A DNA stretch of 64,000 nucleotides, taken from NCBI GenBank assembly GCA_028023455.1, contig JAQFVV010000021.1, forward strand, positions 3,307,351 through 3,371,350, in the 5' to 3' direction. The stretch's first letter is position 1. Every line of letters starts with the position of its first letter. The position numbers were made by a program, and so were the translations under genes. Shown here piece after piece: positions 48,310 to 57,363 of the stretch. Under the pieces are notes generated by a model. That model did not search any database, was not told where the DNA came from, and worked only from the letters and a program-made list of their open reading frames with translations. The stretch is from Epiperipatus broadwayi (lineage: Eukaryota > Onychophora > Udeonychophora > Euonychophora > Peripatidae).

Positions 48310-48910
48310 AGCTGAGTAAAAGCAGTGTCCAGCGGCACTCTATTGCTCGCTGACTGCAACTATCAATAACACAATATAAAATAATTAATGAGGCAGACCG
48401 GCAAGTAGTTTAAATAACGAAGATTTATTTACAGTTTATATATATGTTAATCACTATTAATATATACAAAGTATTAATAATGATATACACGCTATTATTA
48501 TTATATAAAAATAAGGGGCCTAAGGCAGAGTAAATACAAAAAGAGATCGGTACGACCTGTTATAGTTCCCGGTTTACTTTGGCACGTCCGGTAAACCTCT
48601 CCTCGCAAGGCTAGGTGAAGCAAAGGAGCTGACTGCTAACCCGAGGAAATGCACATCTACCTTTTCAAGCGTTTCACTTAGCAAGTGTCCTCTCTCAGTT
48701 CAATATTAGATCTATTACTTGTCACGCTTTATTTTGGAGTAGCCTCCTTCATTGGCCATCCGCTGTCCACGTGTAGGTCATCTCTTTAGTTCTTATAGAT
48801 CCCTGATTAGATAATGTCACGCCTTTAACATTGTCTATTCTAAGCAATAGCTTGTTTACATTATCCAATCCTTATACCATTTTTATAGCTAGCGCGAATA
48901 TCATTTAAAT
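48310..48910 (-). other. LTR-like block, minus strand (tentative)
   Basis: On the minus strand a TATA box (GCTATAAAAATGG, about 48876-48888) is followed about 460 bp later by AATAAA (about 48420), then an AT-poor tail ending near 'ctgcttttactcagctatgg'. The block is noticeably less AT-rich than its surroundings and has no ORF. It may be a solo LTR of another element, or part of the sequence next to the gypsy insertion. No terminal or target-site repeats could be defined because the scaffold gap is close. Confidence 0.3.
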
Positions 48911-49002
48911 TATTTACAAAACACATGATCCGTTAGTTTTACATTTATTTTTATTATTGGTTAAATCTATTTTTTCATACATGCACATACACACACATGT
49001 AG

Positions 49003-49502
49003 NNNNNNNNNNNNNNNNNNNNNNNNNNNNNNNNNNNNNNNNNNNNNNNNNNNNNNNNNNNNNNNNNNNNNNNNNNNNNNNNNNNNNNNNNNNNNNNNNN
49101 NNNNNNNNNNNNNNNNNNNNNNNNNNNNNNNNNNNNNNNNNNNNNNNNNNNNNNNNNNNNNNNNNNNNNNNNNNNNNNNNNNNNNNNNNNNNNNNNNNNN
49201 NNNNNNNNNNNNNNNNNNNNNNNNNNNNNNNNNNNNNNNNNNNNNNNNNNNNNNNNNNNNNNNNNNNNNNNNNNNNNNNNNNNNNNNNNNNNNNNNNNNN
49301 NNNNNNNNNNNNNNNNNNNNNNNNNNNNNNNNNNNNNNNNNNNNNNNNNNNNNNNNNNNNNNNNNNNNNNNNNNNNNNNNNNNNNNNNNNNNNNNNNNNN
49401 NNNNNNNNNNNNNNNNNNNNNNNNNNNNNNNNNNNNNNNNNNNNNNNNNNNNNNNNNNNNNNNNNNNNNNNNNNNNNNNNNNNNNNNNNNNNNNNNNNNN
49501 NN
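49003..49502. other. Scaffold gap (500 N)
   Basis: Exactly 500 N, a conventional size for a gap of unknown length. It truncates the 3' LTR of the gypsy element. Two apparent frames across it are artefacts of reading through N. Confidence 0.98.
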
Positions 49503-51187
49503 AGCAATTGATCCAGGTGAAGAGCTTTATCCAGTCAGATATTTCACCTAAGCAAGTTTAAAAACAATATTACTTTGTATGGTATTATTTCCTTTAAATA
49601 AAAGTTTTCTCTTATTTTGATGCGTGCTTAATAAATTAGGTAAAGAAACATATAGCAGAATTGAAGATTAATTCTTACTTGAATTAAACTACTACAATTT
49701 TGAGGATCCAAGAAAAAAATAGACTTCTAACATAGACGAATATTTGACTTATAGACGATAAACATACACAATATTTTTTTTATTGACGATACGTATACTT
49801 ATTAGCTAGCTTATTTATGGACGAAAATGCGCAATTTTTCCGAGATTATTCTGATAATAACTGCAGCTGATTTACATGTATAGAAAGTTTGAATAACTCC
49901 AACTGATGTGTAATATAATATATCCTTTATTTTTATCATTAAGTCACTAAGATATTTAGTTTTGTTCATACTTTAGGAATTATAGATTTTTTTAACGGTA
50001 ACATACTCCGTAAGAATGTCCCTATATAACTTTTCCCTATATTTACTCTGAGAAAAGTTTATATTCTTTTTTTTATATTTTTAAAAAAAAATATACAGGT
50101 GCATAATTTAATCTTATTTATCATTATTATTATTTCCAGACAATTCTTGGTGAATAAAACATATTTTAACGTATGTAACTACATTACTTGTAAAGGCAGA
50201 CAATATTGAGAAAGATGTAAAAATGTTTCTAGTTGATTTTCCTTGGTTTCAAAATATTTCTTTCAATTATTTTTTTTTTTCTTTTCTATACCAAGAAAAT
50301 ATCAATAAATGAGCATAAAGTTAATAAATAATTAATCTTTTCTTGGAAATCGCTTCTTTTTCCTTAATTTAGATATAATATAATTTTCGTGACTCTTTTA
50401 GTTACATCTGTCATTTTTGAACTTTAGCGCGAGACAATAAATTTTTAAGTATAAAAGGTCTTTAAATAGGTAGATGGCAAAGAAAATCAGGATATCTTAT
50501 CAAAAAATTTTAGCCACACATTATATTATTAAAATTTTACTTTGATTACATTTATTTCTGCAAAATAAAATGAAAAAATTGAGTTACCAAATTTCAGCAC
50601 TGTTCCTTCCTTGAAAACTAAAAGCAGACTATATTTTTTTTTTTTTTTACTTTAGCGACCTCTTCCAGAAAAATAATCATTTGATTATAACATAAACAAA
50701 AGAAAGGAAAAACCTATTACAATCATATAGTTTTAGTATTATTTACCTGGATTACAAAGTAATTTGATAATATAAAAAATAATAATAAATACATTAAATT
50801 AACAATCAGTGATGTATAATTCTTTAAACATTATATATTTTTTTTACAAAAGGAAATTACCAGAAGTTATTGTGCTTTATGATAAGACACTCATCTACTC
50901 CCCTCTCTACCCATCCAAAATCAATTACTGTTCAGCTTTTATACCATATTAATTTGCTCTAATTATTAATATCTCAATTAAATTATTCATGTTATCTCTT
51001 TTAAAATGACATTGAGTTATTAAATCTATTAGTTATTCACCCAAAACATGCCAAAGTGAGTGAATAGCATACTTTATTAATCAATTATTACTATTATTAT
51101 TTTATCTTTTTATTTCTTTAAAGAATAGCATTGTTTTCCTGCAGAAACAATGCCAAGTAAACCAAGTGTCAATAACACTAGGTTACA
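49503..51187 (-). repeat. 3' LTR (partial, truncated by gap)
   Basis: Direct repeat of 59995-61673. The element-proximal end is TGTAACCTAG when read on the minus strand, so LTRs begin with TG as expected. Differences from the 5' copy are mostly one- or two-base indels and a few substitutions, roughly 2% by eye. The distal end (expected to close with CA) is hidden by the gap. Confidence 0.9.
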
Positions 51188-51201
51188 ATTCTCCCACCGT
51201 T
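51188..51201 (-). promoter_or_regulatory. Polypurine tract preceding the 3' LTR
   Basis: On the minus strand AACGGTGGGAGAAT stands immediately before the LTR start TGTAACC. This is the position and composition expected for the plus-strand primer of reverse transcription. Confidence 0.65.
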
Positions 51202-51308
51202 ATAATAAATAAAAAATAAAATAATATATGCATTTTTAACACTTCTTATGGTATTACTAAGTTTATATCCTACTTCTTTCTTATGTCAATAAATACAGTT
51301 TAAAGGAT

Positions 51309-54300
51309 TTAATTTTGCTTGGGATATGGTAGTAAGCTTCGGGCATTATAGGTACCTTTTGTTCCATCAGGGGTTGAGACTAAAAAGGCATTCTCACCCA
51401 CTTGTTTCACAATTTCATAGGGGCCTTCATAAAGATACGTGAATTTTCTAAACATATGTTTCCGGAGATTGCTCACATGGGGAGTTCTAATTAAAACAAA
51501 ATCATGGACTTTAAAAGGATGTGGACTGGTTTTGGAATAACGAGTGCATTTATCACACATCTTTTTAAGGTTAATTCTGGCCAGTGCTTGGTCATGTTCC
51601 ACATTAATATTTTCCACTATTACGGGTAACGGTGTTTTGATTAGTAAAGGTTCAGGTCTACCAAAGTGCAGCCGAATTGGAGACATCCTAGTAGACTCAT
51701 TAATAGTTATATTTATATAATTAATCACCTGTGGCAACTTATTGACCCACTGTTTGTGATCCCGTTCTATATATACTCGGAACAACCTACTTATCTCACA
51801 CATGATTCTTTCACTTGGATTGGATTGGGGATTTCTAATCGAGCACATGATATGTTGAATATTTTGCTTCTTACCCCACTTTTTCCATGTACCAGAAATG
51901 AATGCAGTAGCGTGGTCGGTAAGTATTGAAGCTGGTTTTCCTATTAATGGAATTTGATAAGTTTCCAAGCACTTAATAACATTTTTAGCATCTGTTTTTG
52001 GAACTGGGTAAGCAGAGACATATTTGGTAAAAACGTCATACATCACAAGAATAAATTTTTGATGGTTGAAAGGTGGAAGTGGTCCATAAAAGTCCAGTGC
52101 CAATAATTCATTGGGCTGACTGGGCAGTATGGGTTGAAGTGTTCCCACATACGATTTATTTTGAAACTTAGTTTTTAAACAAATCTCGCATTCCCTAAGT
52201 CTACGGGCAATGGATTCAGACATCTTATGAAAATAAAAATGCTTCTTAATAATAGGTTCAATTTTCTGAATTCCATAATGTCCATATTGGGTGTGAACAT
52301 AATCTATGAGTTTATTGACTAAACATAAAGGAATAATCACTCTCCAAGAATTTTCATCTCCCCTTTTTAATTTCTTCATTAAAATTCTATCTTTAAACCT
52401 ATATCCCTCTTTAATTCTATCAGCATATCTACTTTTCTGACCTAATTTAGCTGGATCTGATAAGAAGTGAACTATTCTCTCCAGCCTAGCATCCTGTGCT
52501 TGCAGTAATTCTAAGTTGGTATAATCTCTAACTATTTCTTCCTCTAACAAACTAGACATATTACAAATAATTATATTTTCATTACTGGGGTTCTGATAAT
52601 TAACAGAAACAGGATTGCGGCTAAGAATATCTGCAATGACATTATCCTGTCCTGAACAATATATGATTTCATACTGATACTGTTGGAGATAGAGGCTCCA
52701 TCTGATTAATCTTTCATTATTAAGGTAACTCTTGTTGAGAAACTCTAAACTACGATGATCAGTTAATACTATAATTTTTGATCCCAACAAAAGCTGTCTA
52801 AGTTTTTGAAATCCCCACACAACAGCTAATGCCTCTTTTTCTGTGGTGGTATAGTTAAGTTCCGCTCCCCTTAAATGTCGGCTTAAGAAATATAAGACTC
52901 TAGGTTCCTTATTCTCATTAAATTGGTATAGAATCACCCCTAAACCGAACCCACTACTGTCGGTTTGCAAATAGAACTCTTTATTTAAATCTGGATAGGC
53001 TAAAATTACTGTTTTTAAAAAGTTATCTTTAACAATTTGAAATTCCCTTGTATGTTCCTGTGTCCACCTCCACTTTTCACATTTTTTTAATAAAACAGAT
53101 AAGTGCATAGTATCATATGAAAATTTTTCATAAAACCTGTGATAGTAATTACACAGTCCCAAAAACGATCTCAAGTGCTTTCTGGTTTTAGGGACGGGAA
53201 ACCTTTGAATGGCGGCAATTTTGTCTGGGTGAGGTTTGACCCCTTCAGCACTAACCCAATGACCAAGAAAAGAGATTTCTCGGGCAATTAAAATACATTT
53301 TTCTAAGTTGACTTTTATATTGTTATCTGAACACTCACAAAGAAACATGCTAAGATGCTGTAAATGATCATTTAAATTTTCCGAAGCAATGACAATATCA
53401 TCAACATATATAACTAACAAATTTTTCAGTTCTTTTGAAAAGACCATATTCAAGCATCTGATAAGGCCAGCCCCACTATTAATTAAACCAAAGGGCATCC
53501 TTTGAAAAATATAAGATTGGCCCTGGTAACAGAATGCCGTATACTTTTGATCATTTTTGTGGAGTGGGATTTGCCAATAGCTGGCGGTTAAATCAAATGT
53601 GGAGAATATGCTCTTCCCTTTGAACTTCGTCAATAATTCCTGAATAGGTGATGGTATGTCATGCTCTGGGACAGTATGCTGGTTAAGTGTACGGGCATCC
53701 AGACAGACTCTAATGGATCCATCTTTCTTTTTGACTACTACTAATGGGTTCACATAAGACGAAGGGCTGGGCTTAATTAATTGCCAGTCAATCATCTTAT
53801 TAATCTGCTGTTGAACCTCTGCCTGGTATTGATAAGGAATAGGATAAGTACGCTGCTGGAAATGCTCATTATCTTTCAAATTGATTCTATGGACATACCC
53901 TTTTAATATACCAGGTATTTTGGAGAAAACACAACGATACTGGAACAACAACTGGAAAAATGGTTTATAGTATTCTATGCCAATAATACATGAACCATCC
54001 AACTTAACTTTAATATTTACGTCAACTGTTGTCTCCTGTATGGTCATTAATTGATTCATCTGACTATTACAATTGACTACAAGAGGGCAAATCTCCTCTT
54101 TACATCCAAAAGTTTCATCTCTGTAATTAATATAACAATTATTTAGAGTCATGAAATCCGAACCAATTATGGCTTCATGAATCAAACCTGGCATGATTAA
54201 AAAGACATGCTCAAATTTGCACAAATTAATTTCTAATGTAATAAAAACCTGTCTATTAGATAACTTAGTCTTCTTTCCATTAGCAAGTATTACCCTAATC

Positions 54301-54539
54301 ACCTTAGTTGGTAAAATTGGAATAGATTGGTCAGCTGACTGAATTTTCAAGTAAGTTTCTTCAGACAACAAGGAAGCTTGACTGCCTGAATCAATTAAGG
54401 TGTTGACAACAATTCCTGAAATGATAATCTTTATCATGGGACAGTTGTACAAGATAGGTGGCTCAGACATTTTGCCAGGTTCCAAATAATCAATGTCAAG
54501 GTCTATATTATTGATAATCCACATCATGCTGTTCCCCAT
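51309..54539 (-). CDS. pol: Gypsy Pol polyprotein: protease, reverse transcriptase, RNase H, integrase
   Basis: 1076 aa, uninterrupted. The protease has LIDSGSQ (Asp50-Ser-Gly) and AIIGSDF around 124-130. RT occupies about 225-480, with FSTFDLTASYWQI (Asp316), MPFGLINS (348-355) and YVDD at 378-381. RNase H spans about 520-640 with QTDSSGFG (Asp527), TEKEALAVVW and LTDHRSLEF (Asp594). Integrase has an HHCC-type zinc region (His754, His767 or 771, Cys784, Cys787), Asp816 (LALDFYGP), Asp875 (LTDHATAF) and a candidate Glu910 in NPQSNPSE, where many relatives have HPQSNG. A GPY-type C-terminal module (YEGPYEIVKQVGENAFLV) ends the protein. All catalytic motifs look intact. The start ATG is uncertain: the frame is already open about 70 bp upstream, so Pol may be made by frameshifting from Gag. 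Confidence 0.95.
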   Translation of the reverse strand: MGNSMMWIINNIDLDIDYLEPGKMSEPPILYNCPMIKIIISGIVVNTLIDSGSQASLLSEETYLKIQSADQSIPILPTKVIRVILANGKKTKLSNRQVFITLEINLCKFEHVFLIMPGLIHEAIIGSDFMTLNNCYINYRDETFGCKEEICPLVVNCNSQMNQLMTIQETTVDVNIKVKLDGSCIIGIEYYKPFFQLLFQYRCVFSKIPGILKGYVHRINLKDNEHFQQRTYPIPYQYQAEVQQQINKMIDWQLIKPSPSSYVNPLVVVKKKDGSIRVCLDARTLNQHTVPEHDIPSPIQELLTKFKGKSIFSTFDLTASYWQIPLHKNDQKYTAFCYQGQSYIFQRMPFGLINSGAGLIRCLNMVFSKELKNLLVIYVDDIVIASENLNDHLQHLSMFLCECSDNNIKVNLEKCILIAREISFLGHWVSAEGVKPHPDKIAAIQRFPVPKTRKHLRSFLGLCNYYHRFYEKFSYDTMHLSVLLKKCEKWRWTQEHTREFQIVKDNFLKTVILAYPDLNKEFYLQTDSSGFGLGVILYQFNENKEPRVLYFLSRHLRGAELNYTTTEKEALAVVWGFQKLRQLLLGSKIIVLTDHRSLEFLNKSYLNNERLIRWSLYLQQYQYEIIYCSGQDNVIADILSRNPVSVNYQNPSNENIIICNMSSLLEEEIVRDYTNLELLQAQDARLERIVHFLSDPAKLGQKSRYADRIKEGYRFKDRILMKKLKRGDENSWRVIIPLCLVNKLIDYVHTQYGHYGIQKIEPIIKKHFYFHKMSESIARRLRECEICLKTKFQNKSYVGTLQPILPSQPNELLALDFYGPLPPFNHQKFILVMYDVFTKYVSAYPVPKTDAKNVIKCLETYQIPLIGKPASILTDHATAFISGTWKKWGKKQNIQHIMCSIRNPQSNPSERIMCEISRLFRVYIERDHKQWVNKLPQVINYINITINESTRMSPIRLHFGRPEPLLIKTPLPVIVENINVEHDQALARINLKKMCDKCTRYSKTSPHPFKVHDFVLIRTPHVSNLRKHMFRKFTYLYEGPYEIVKQVGENAFLVSTPDGTKGTYNARSLLPYPKQN

Positions 54540-54722
54540 ATGTTTAAAAATAGGGCCCCGAAGTGAGGAACGTTCCTGCGAGGTCCTTTTTAATTTAATG
54601 CCCCGCTAGTTTTACTACCTTTTATATTTTTCTTTGGTATTGTTGGGATACCACTAGTAGAAGGCTGATTCTCATTCAGAATTCTACTCTTAACTGTTGG
54701 CCTACTGAGGTGGCTATTCTGT

Positions 54723-55574
54723 CTACCCATAGGGATTCGTCCTATAATATCCTTTTTCTCTAACTAACTTCCTCCTTCCCATATGTGACCTATCTGCGAA
54801 ATTGATATTACTCACCATCGGAAGGGTGTCTCTATTTACCCTATTTCTATTATCAATATTCCTATCGCTGGTCTCTAACGAATCTAAAATTTCTACTACC
54901 TCTTCTATGGTATGTCTGTCAGCAGCAATCAAGATCTGCTCTATATGCCTTGGCAGATTATGGCAAATTATTCGCACAATTTGTGTCTCAGATAAAGGAT
55001 AAGCTGTCAAGGTTTTCAATTTGACGGCTTGACTCCTGAAAAACTGAGTATAACTACCCTTATTTACATGATATCTTTCCTGAGATATCTGATATCTCAG
55101 GTTATCTTGGCGGTCTTCTCCCCAAAAACTGGCTAACATAAGATATTTGAAGTCTCCATATGTTTCTGGTTTAATAAATAATGATTGCCACCAGTCTTCA
55201 GATGCTGCACACAAATGGTTAGCGGCAATAGCAATCTTTTCTATCTCAGATAAATGACATAAGGTGAATAACTCCTCCAGATTCTGGAGATACTCGTGTG
55301 GATTCTCCAGATATTCACCTCTAAAAAATTTTATTTTTAAGAATTTTAAGGCCATGGAGCTATTACTTTCTGGCTCTAGCATGACTTTACTTCTAGCCTC
55401 ATTTAATGGATCGTATATTGATTCTACGGGATTAATTACCGTATGTAACTCAGATATTACTTGGTTATTATGACCATTATTTGTTTCCTTTACTTGAGTT
55501 TCAGATAAACCTTTACTTTGAACAACTTTTTTACTTTTTGTAAAATTATCCCTATTATAGTCTATAGCTTGCAT
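54723..55574 (-). CDS. gag: Gypsy Gag capsid protein
   Basis: 283 aa. Residues about 85-240 have the pattern of the retrotransposon Gag capsid domain: FFRGEYLENPHEYLQNLEEL, WWQSLF, YTQFFRSQAVKL and the VRIICHNLP helix. The C-terminus is basic (DRSHMGRRKLVREKGYY). No CCHC zinc knuckle is visible. The ATG directly follows the TGA of the upstream coiled-coil ORF and is in the same frame, so this could be a reinitiated protein or the C-terminal part of a readthrough product. Past its own TAG, the +1 frame stays open for about 47 codons (Ser/Pro/Asn/Lys-rich), then hits TAA. Confidence 0.85.
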   Translation of the reverse strand: MQAIDYNRDNFTKSKKVVQSKGLSETQVKETNNGHNNQVISELHTVINPVESIYDPLNEARSKVMLEPESNSSMALKFLKIKFFRGEYLENPHEYLQNLEELFTLCHLSEIEKIAIAANHLCAASEDWWQSLFIKPETYGDFKYLMLASFWGEDRQDNLRYQISQERYHVNKGSYTQFFRSQAVKLKTLTAYPLSETQIVRIICHNLPRHIEQILIAADRHTIEEVVEILDSLETSDRNIDNRNRVNRDTLPMVSNINFADRSHMGRRKLVREKGYYRTNPYG

Positions 55575-56786
55575 TCAACTCTCTAATTCTAACTTATAGT
55601 TCTGCCATTCACAGTCTATTCTCTTTGAACTATCTTTTAGGCCTACATTTAAGTGTTTAATCTGTTGTTCCAATTGGTTAATAGTTTTATCTTTATCTAT
55701 CCCGAATTTATCTTCTAACCTTTGATAGACTTTACTCTCACACTGAGTCATTAATTCCCCTATTTCATCTTGGAGATTATTATGTAATAGCTGTGCATTA
55801 CTCTTTATTATATCATTAAAATTTTCTACTTTTCCCATAACTTGACTTAGCTCACTTTCTAGATTTTGATTAATCTCACATTGGGTCAACTCTTGTGTTT
55901 CTAGTTTAGCTATTAATCTGGTAATCTGGCTCTGACATCCTTTCACTACATTGTCAGGTGCTAGAGTTATATTTTTAACTTCCTCTTTCAAATTACTGAC
56001 TTCACTTCTAGCACTGTCTAATTCTCCCTTAATAGATTCAACTCTATCCTGAACTTCTATTTGGAATACTACTGTTTCCTTTTGATAATTTCTTATTTCC
56101 TGTACTTCATTGTTTAATACAATATATTGACTTTTAAAGTCCTGCTGGATAGCCTCAATCATATTTTCTGCCCTTTCAGAATTTGTTTCGATCTCTTTCC
56201 TTATTCTTATTTCCAGCTTTTCAGAGGCCAATTTTGATTCTTCTACATGATTTCTCAAATCTTCCCTTAAGTCCTTTATCTCCTGTACTTGATTTTGAGA
56301 TGTCTCTTTGATCTCCTGCATTTGATTCTCTAATTTAATATTTAAATTTTGTATCTGACTTTTTAATTCATTTTCTAATTTACTATTTGAGTTTTGGATT
56401 TGACTTTTTAATTCACTATTTGAGTTTTGTATCTGACTTTTTAATTCACTATTTGATTGTTCTAATTTACTATTTGAGTTTTGGATCTGACTTTTTAATT
56501 CACTTTTTAATTCACTATTTGAGTTTTGGATCTGACTTTTTAATTCACTATTTGATTGTTCTAATTTTTTCAAGAATTCCTCCAATGTATTTCTCATTAA
56601 TTGATCTGGCTCATTTTCATGTTTTCCCTTTATTATTGTGGCTTCTTCTGGGTTAGCTATATCCAAATCTTCCCCTTCCTCTTTTATTTGTACACTAAAA
56701 TATGGAGTCTGTGTATCAGGGGATTGTAACTCTTGGGATCCTCCCAAATCCTCAGAAATACTATGATTATCTTTGTTTTCACTCAT
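55575..56786 (-). CDS. Coiled-coil ORF upstream of Gag, in frame with it
   Basis: 403 aa starting MSENKDNHSIS. The first 60 residues are acidic and Ser/Gln-rich. Then comes a long predicted coiled coil with repeated SNSELKSQIQN units of 11 residues (with 15-residue variants that add ELKS), about residues 75-150, followed by irregular coil (QEIKETSQNQVQEIKDL and onward) to about 390. It ends ...YKLELES-TGA, and the next codon is the ATG of Gag in the same frame. No enzymatic motif. I infer a structural role in particle assembly or oligomerisation, possibly as a Gag N-terminal extension. The decayed gypsy element at 42 kb carries a matching coiled-coil remnant in the same place. Confidence 0.75.
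   Translation of the reverse strand: MSENKDNHSISEDLGGSQELQSPDTQTPYFSVQIKEEGEDLDIANPEEATIIKGKHENEPDQLMRNTLEEFLKKLEQSNSELKSQIQNSNSELKSELKSQIQNSNSKLEQSNSELKSQIQNSNSELKSQIQNSNSKLENELKSQIQNLNIKLENQMQEIKETSQNQVQEIKDLREDLRNHVEESKLASEKLEIRIRKEIETNSERAENMIEAIQQDFKSQYIVLNNEVQEIRNYQKETVVFQIEVQDRVESIKGELDSARSEVSNLKEEVKNITLAPDNVVKGCQSQITRLIAKLETQELTQCEINQNLESELSQVMGKVENFNDIIKSNAQLLHNNLQDEIGELMTQCESKVYQRLEDKFGIDKDKTINQLEQQIKHLNVGLKDSSKRIDCEWQNYKLELES
56380..56580 (-). repeat. 33-bp coding minisatellite in the coiled-coil ORF
   Basis: The unit encoding SNSELKSQIQN is repeated with near-identical DNA ('gagttttggatctgactttt' and similar on plus). Low nucleotide divergence between units suggests recent expansion or homogenisation. 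Confidence 0.85.
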
Positions 56787-57337
56787 ATTAAAATTCTAAC
56801 TCTTTTAGTATTTAACAGTACTGAAATATTAGCAATGAACTATTAATAAATTTATCGATAAGAAATTATTGACAAGACATCCTGCCTCCCTGCCTCTCCT
56901 ACCAAAAACAATCTACACCAAAAACTATGCTCTGACATTTAATATCCCTAAAGCTCCAACATTAACTACTAAATATACTTTTTTTTTTTTTCACATGCTT
57001 CTTGGTCCATATAAATATCATTAGATATTATGTAATATAGCATAAGTGCCAATCACAAGACCAGACAAACAGATCATCATAAATGATAAAATCATTACAG
57101 TGTTTTATGGAATTGCCTACAGACCACAACATCCTAAACTGACAACTTAATTATTTATTTTTCAGTGGCAAAAGATTAGATCATATAATAGATATCCACA
57201 TAATATCTTATGGCTAAAACAATTCATTATTGGCAAATATTTTTAATCAATGAATAACTAATCCATTCAAGTGCAAACAATATTAATATTGACTTCAAGA
57301 AAAGTCTACTAAATTCCTCGTGGCCAGCTATAGCCAT
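56787..57337 (-). other. Probable untranslated leader of the gypsy element
   Basis: About 550 bp lie between the candidate primer-binding site and the first ORF. No frame of interest. It includes a pyrimidine-rich segment (plus 56880-56912, 'cctgcctccctgcctctcc'). Confidence 0.4.
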
Positions 57338-57363
57338 CGAAGGCCCCTGTAGTTGGGTGGCCA
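57338..57363 (-). promoter_or_regulatory. Candidate primer-binding site (tentative)
   Basis: On the minus strand TGGCCACCCAACTACAGGGG begins with TGG and resembles, with differences, the complement of a Lys-type tRNA 3' end (general form TGGCGCCCAACG...GGGGC). It follows a cluster of AATAAA signals (57385-57475) as U5/PBS would. The preceding bases do not read CA, so the LTR boundary is not confirmed. Confidence 0.3.

Noticed and set aside
48914-49511. Two long frames across the N gap
   Set aside because: Open only because N codons do not terminate; almost all residues are unknown.
51188-51308. Envelope gene downstream of Pol
   Set aside because: Only about 120 bp separate the Pol stop from the 3' LTR, too short for an envelope ORF.
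56387-56656. 89-aa plus-strand frame with repeated SFGSDFLIHYL
   Set aside because: It is the antisense shadow of the repeated coiled-coil coding sequence.
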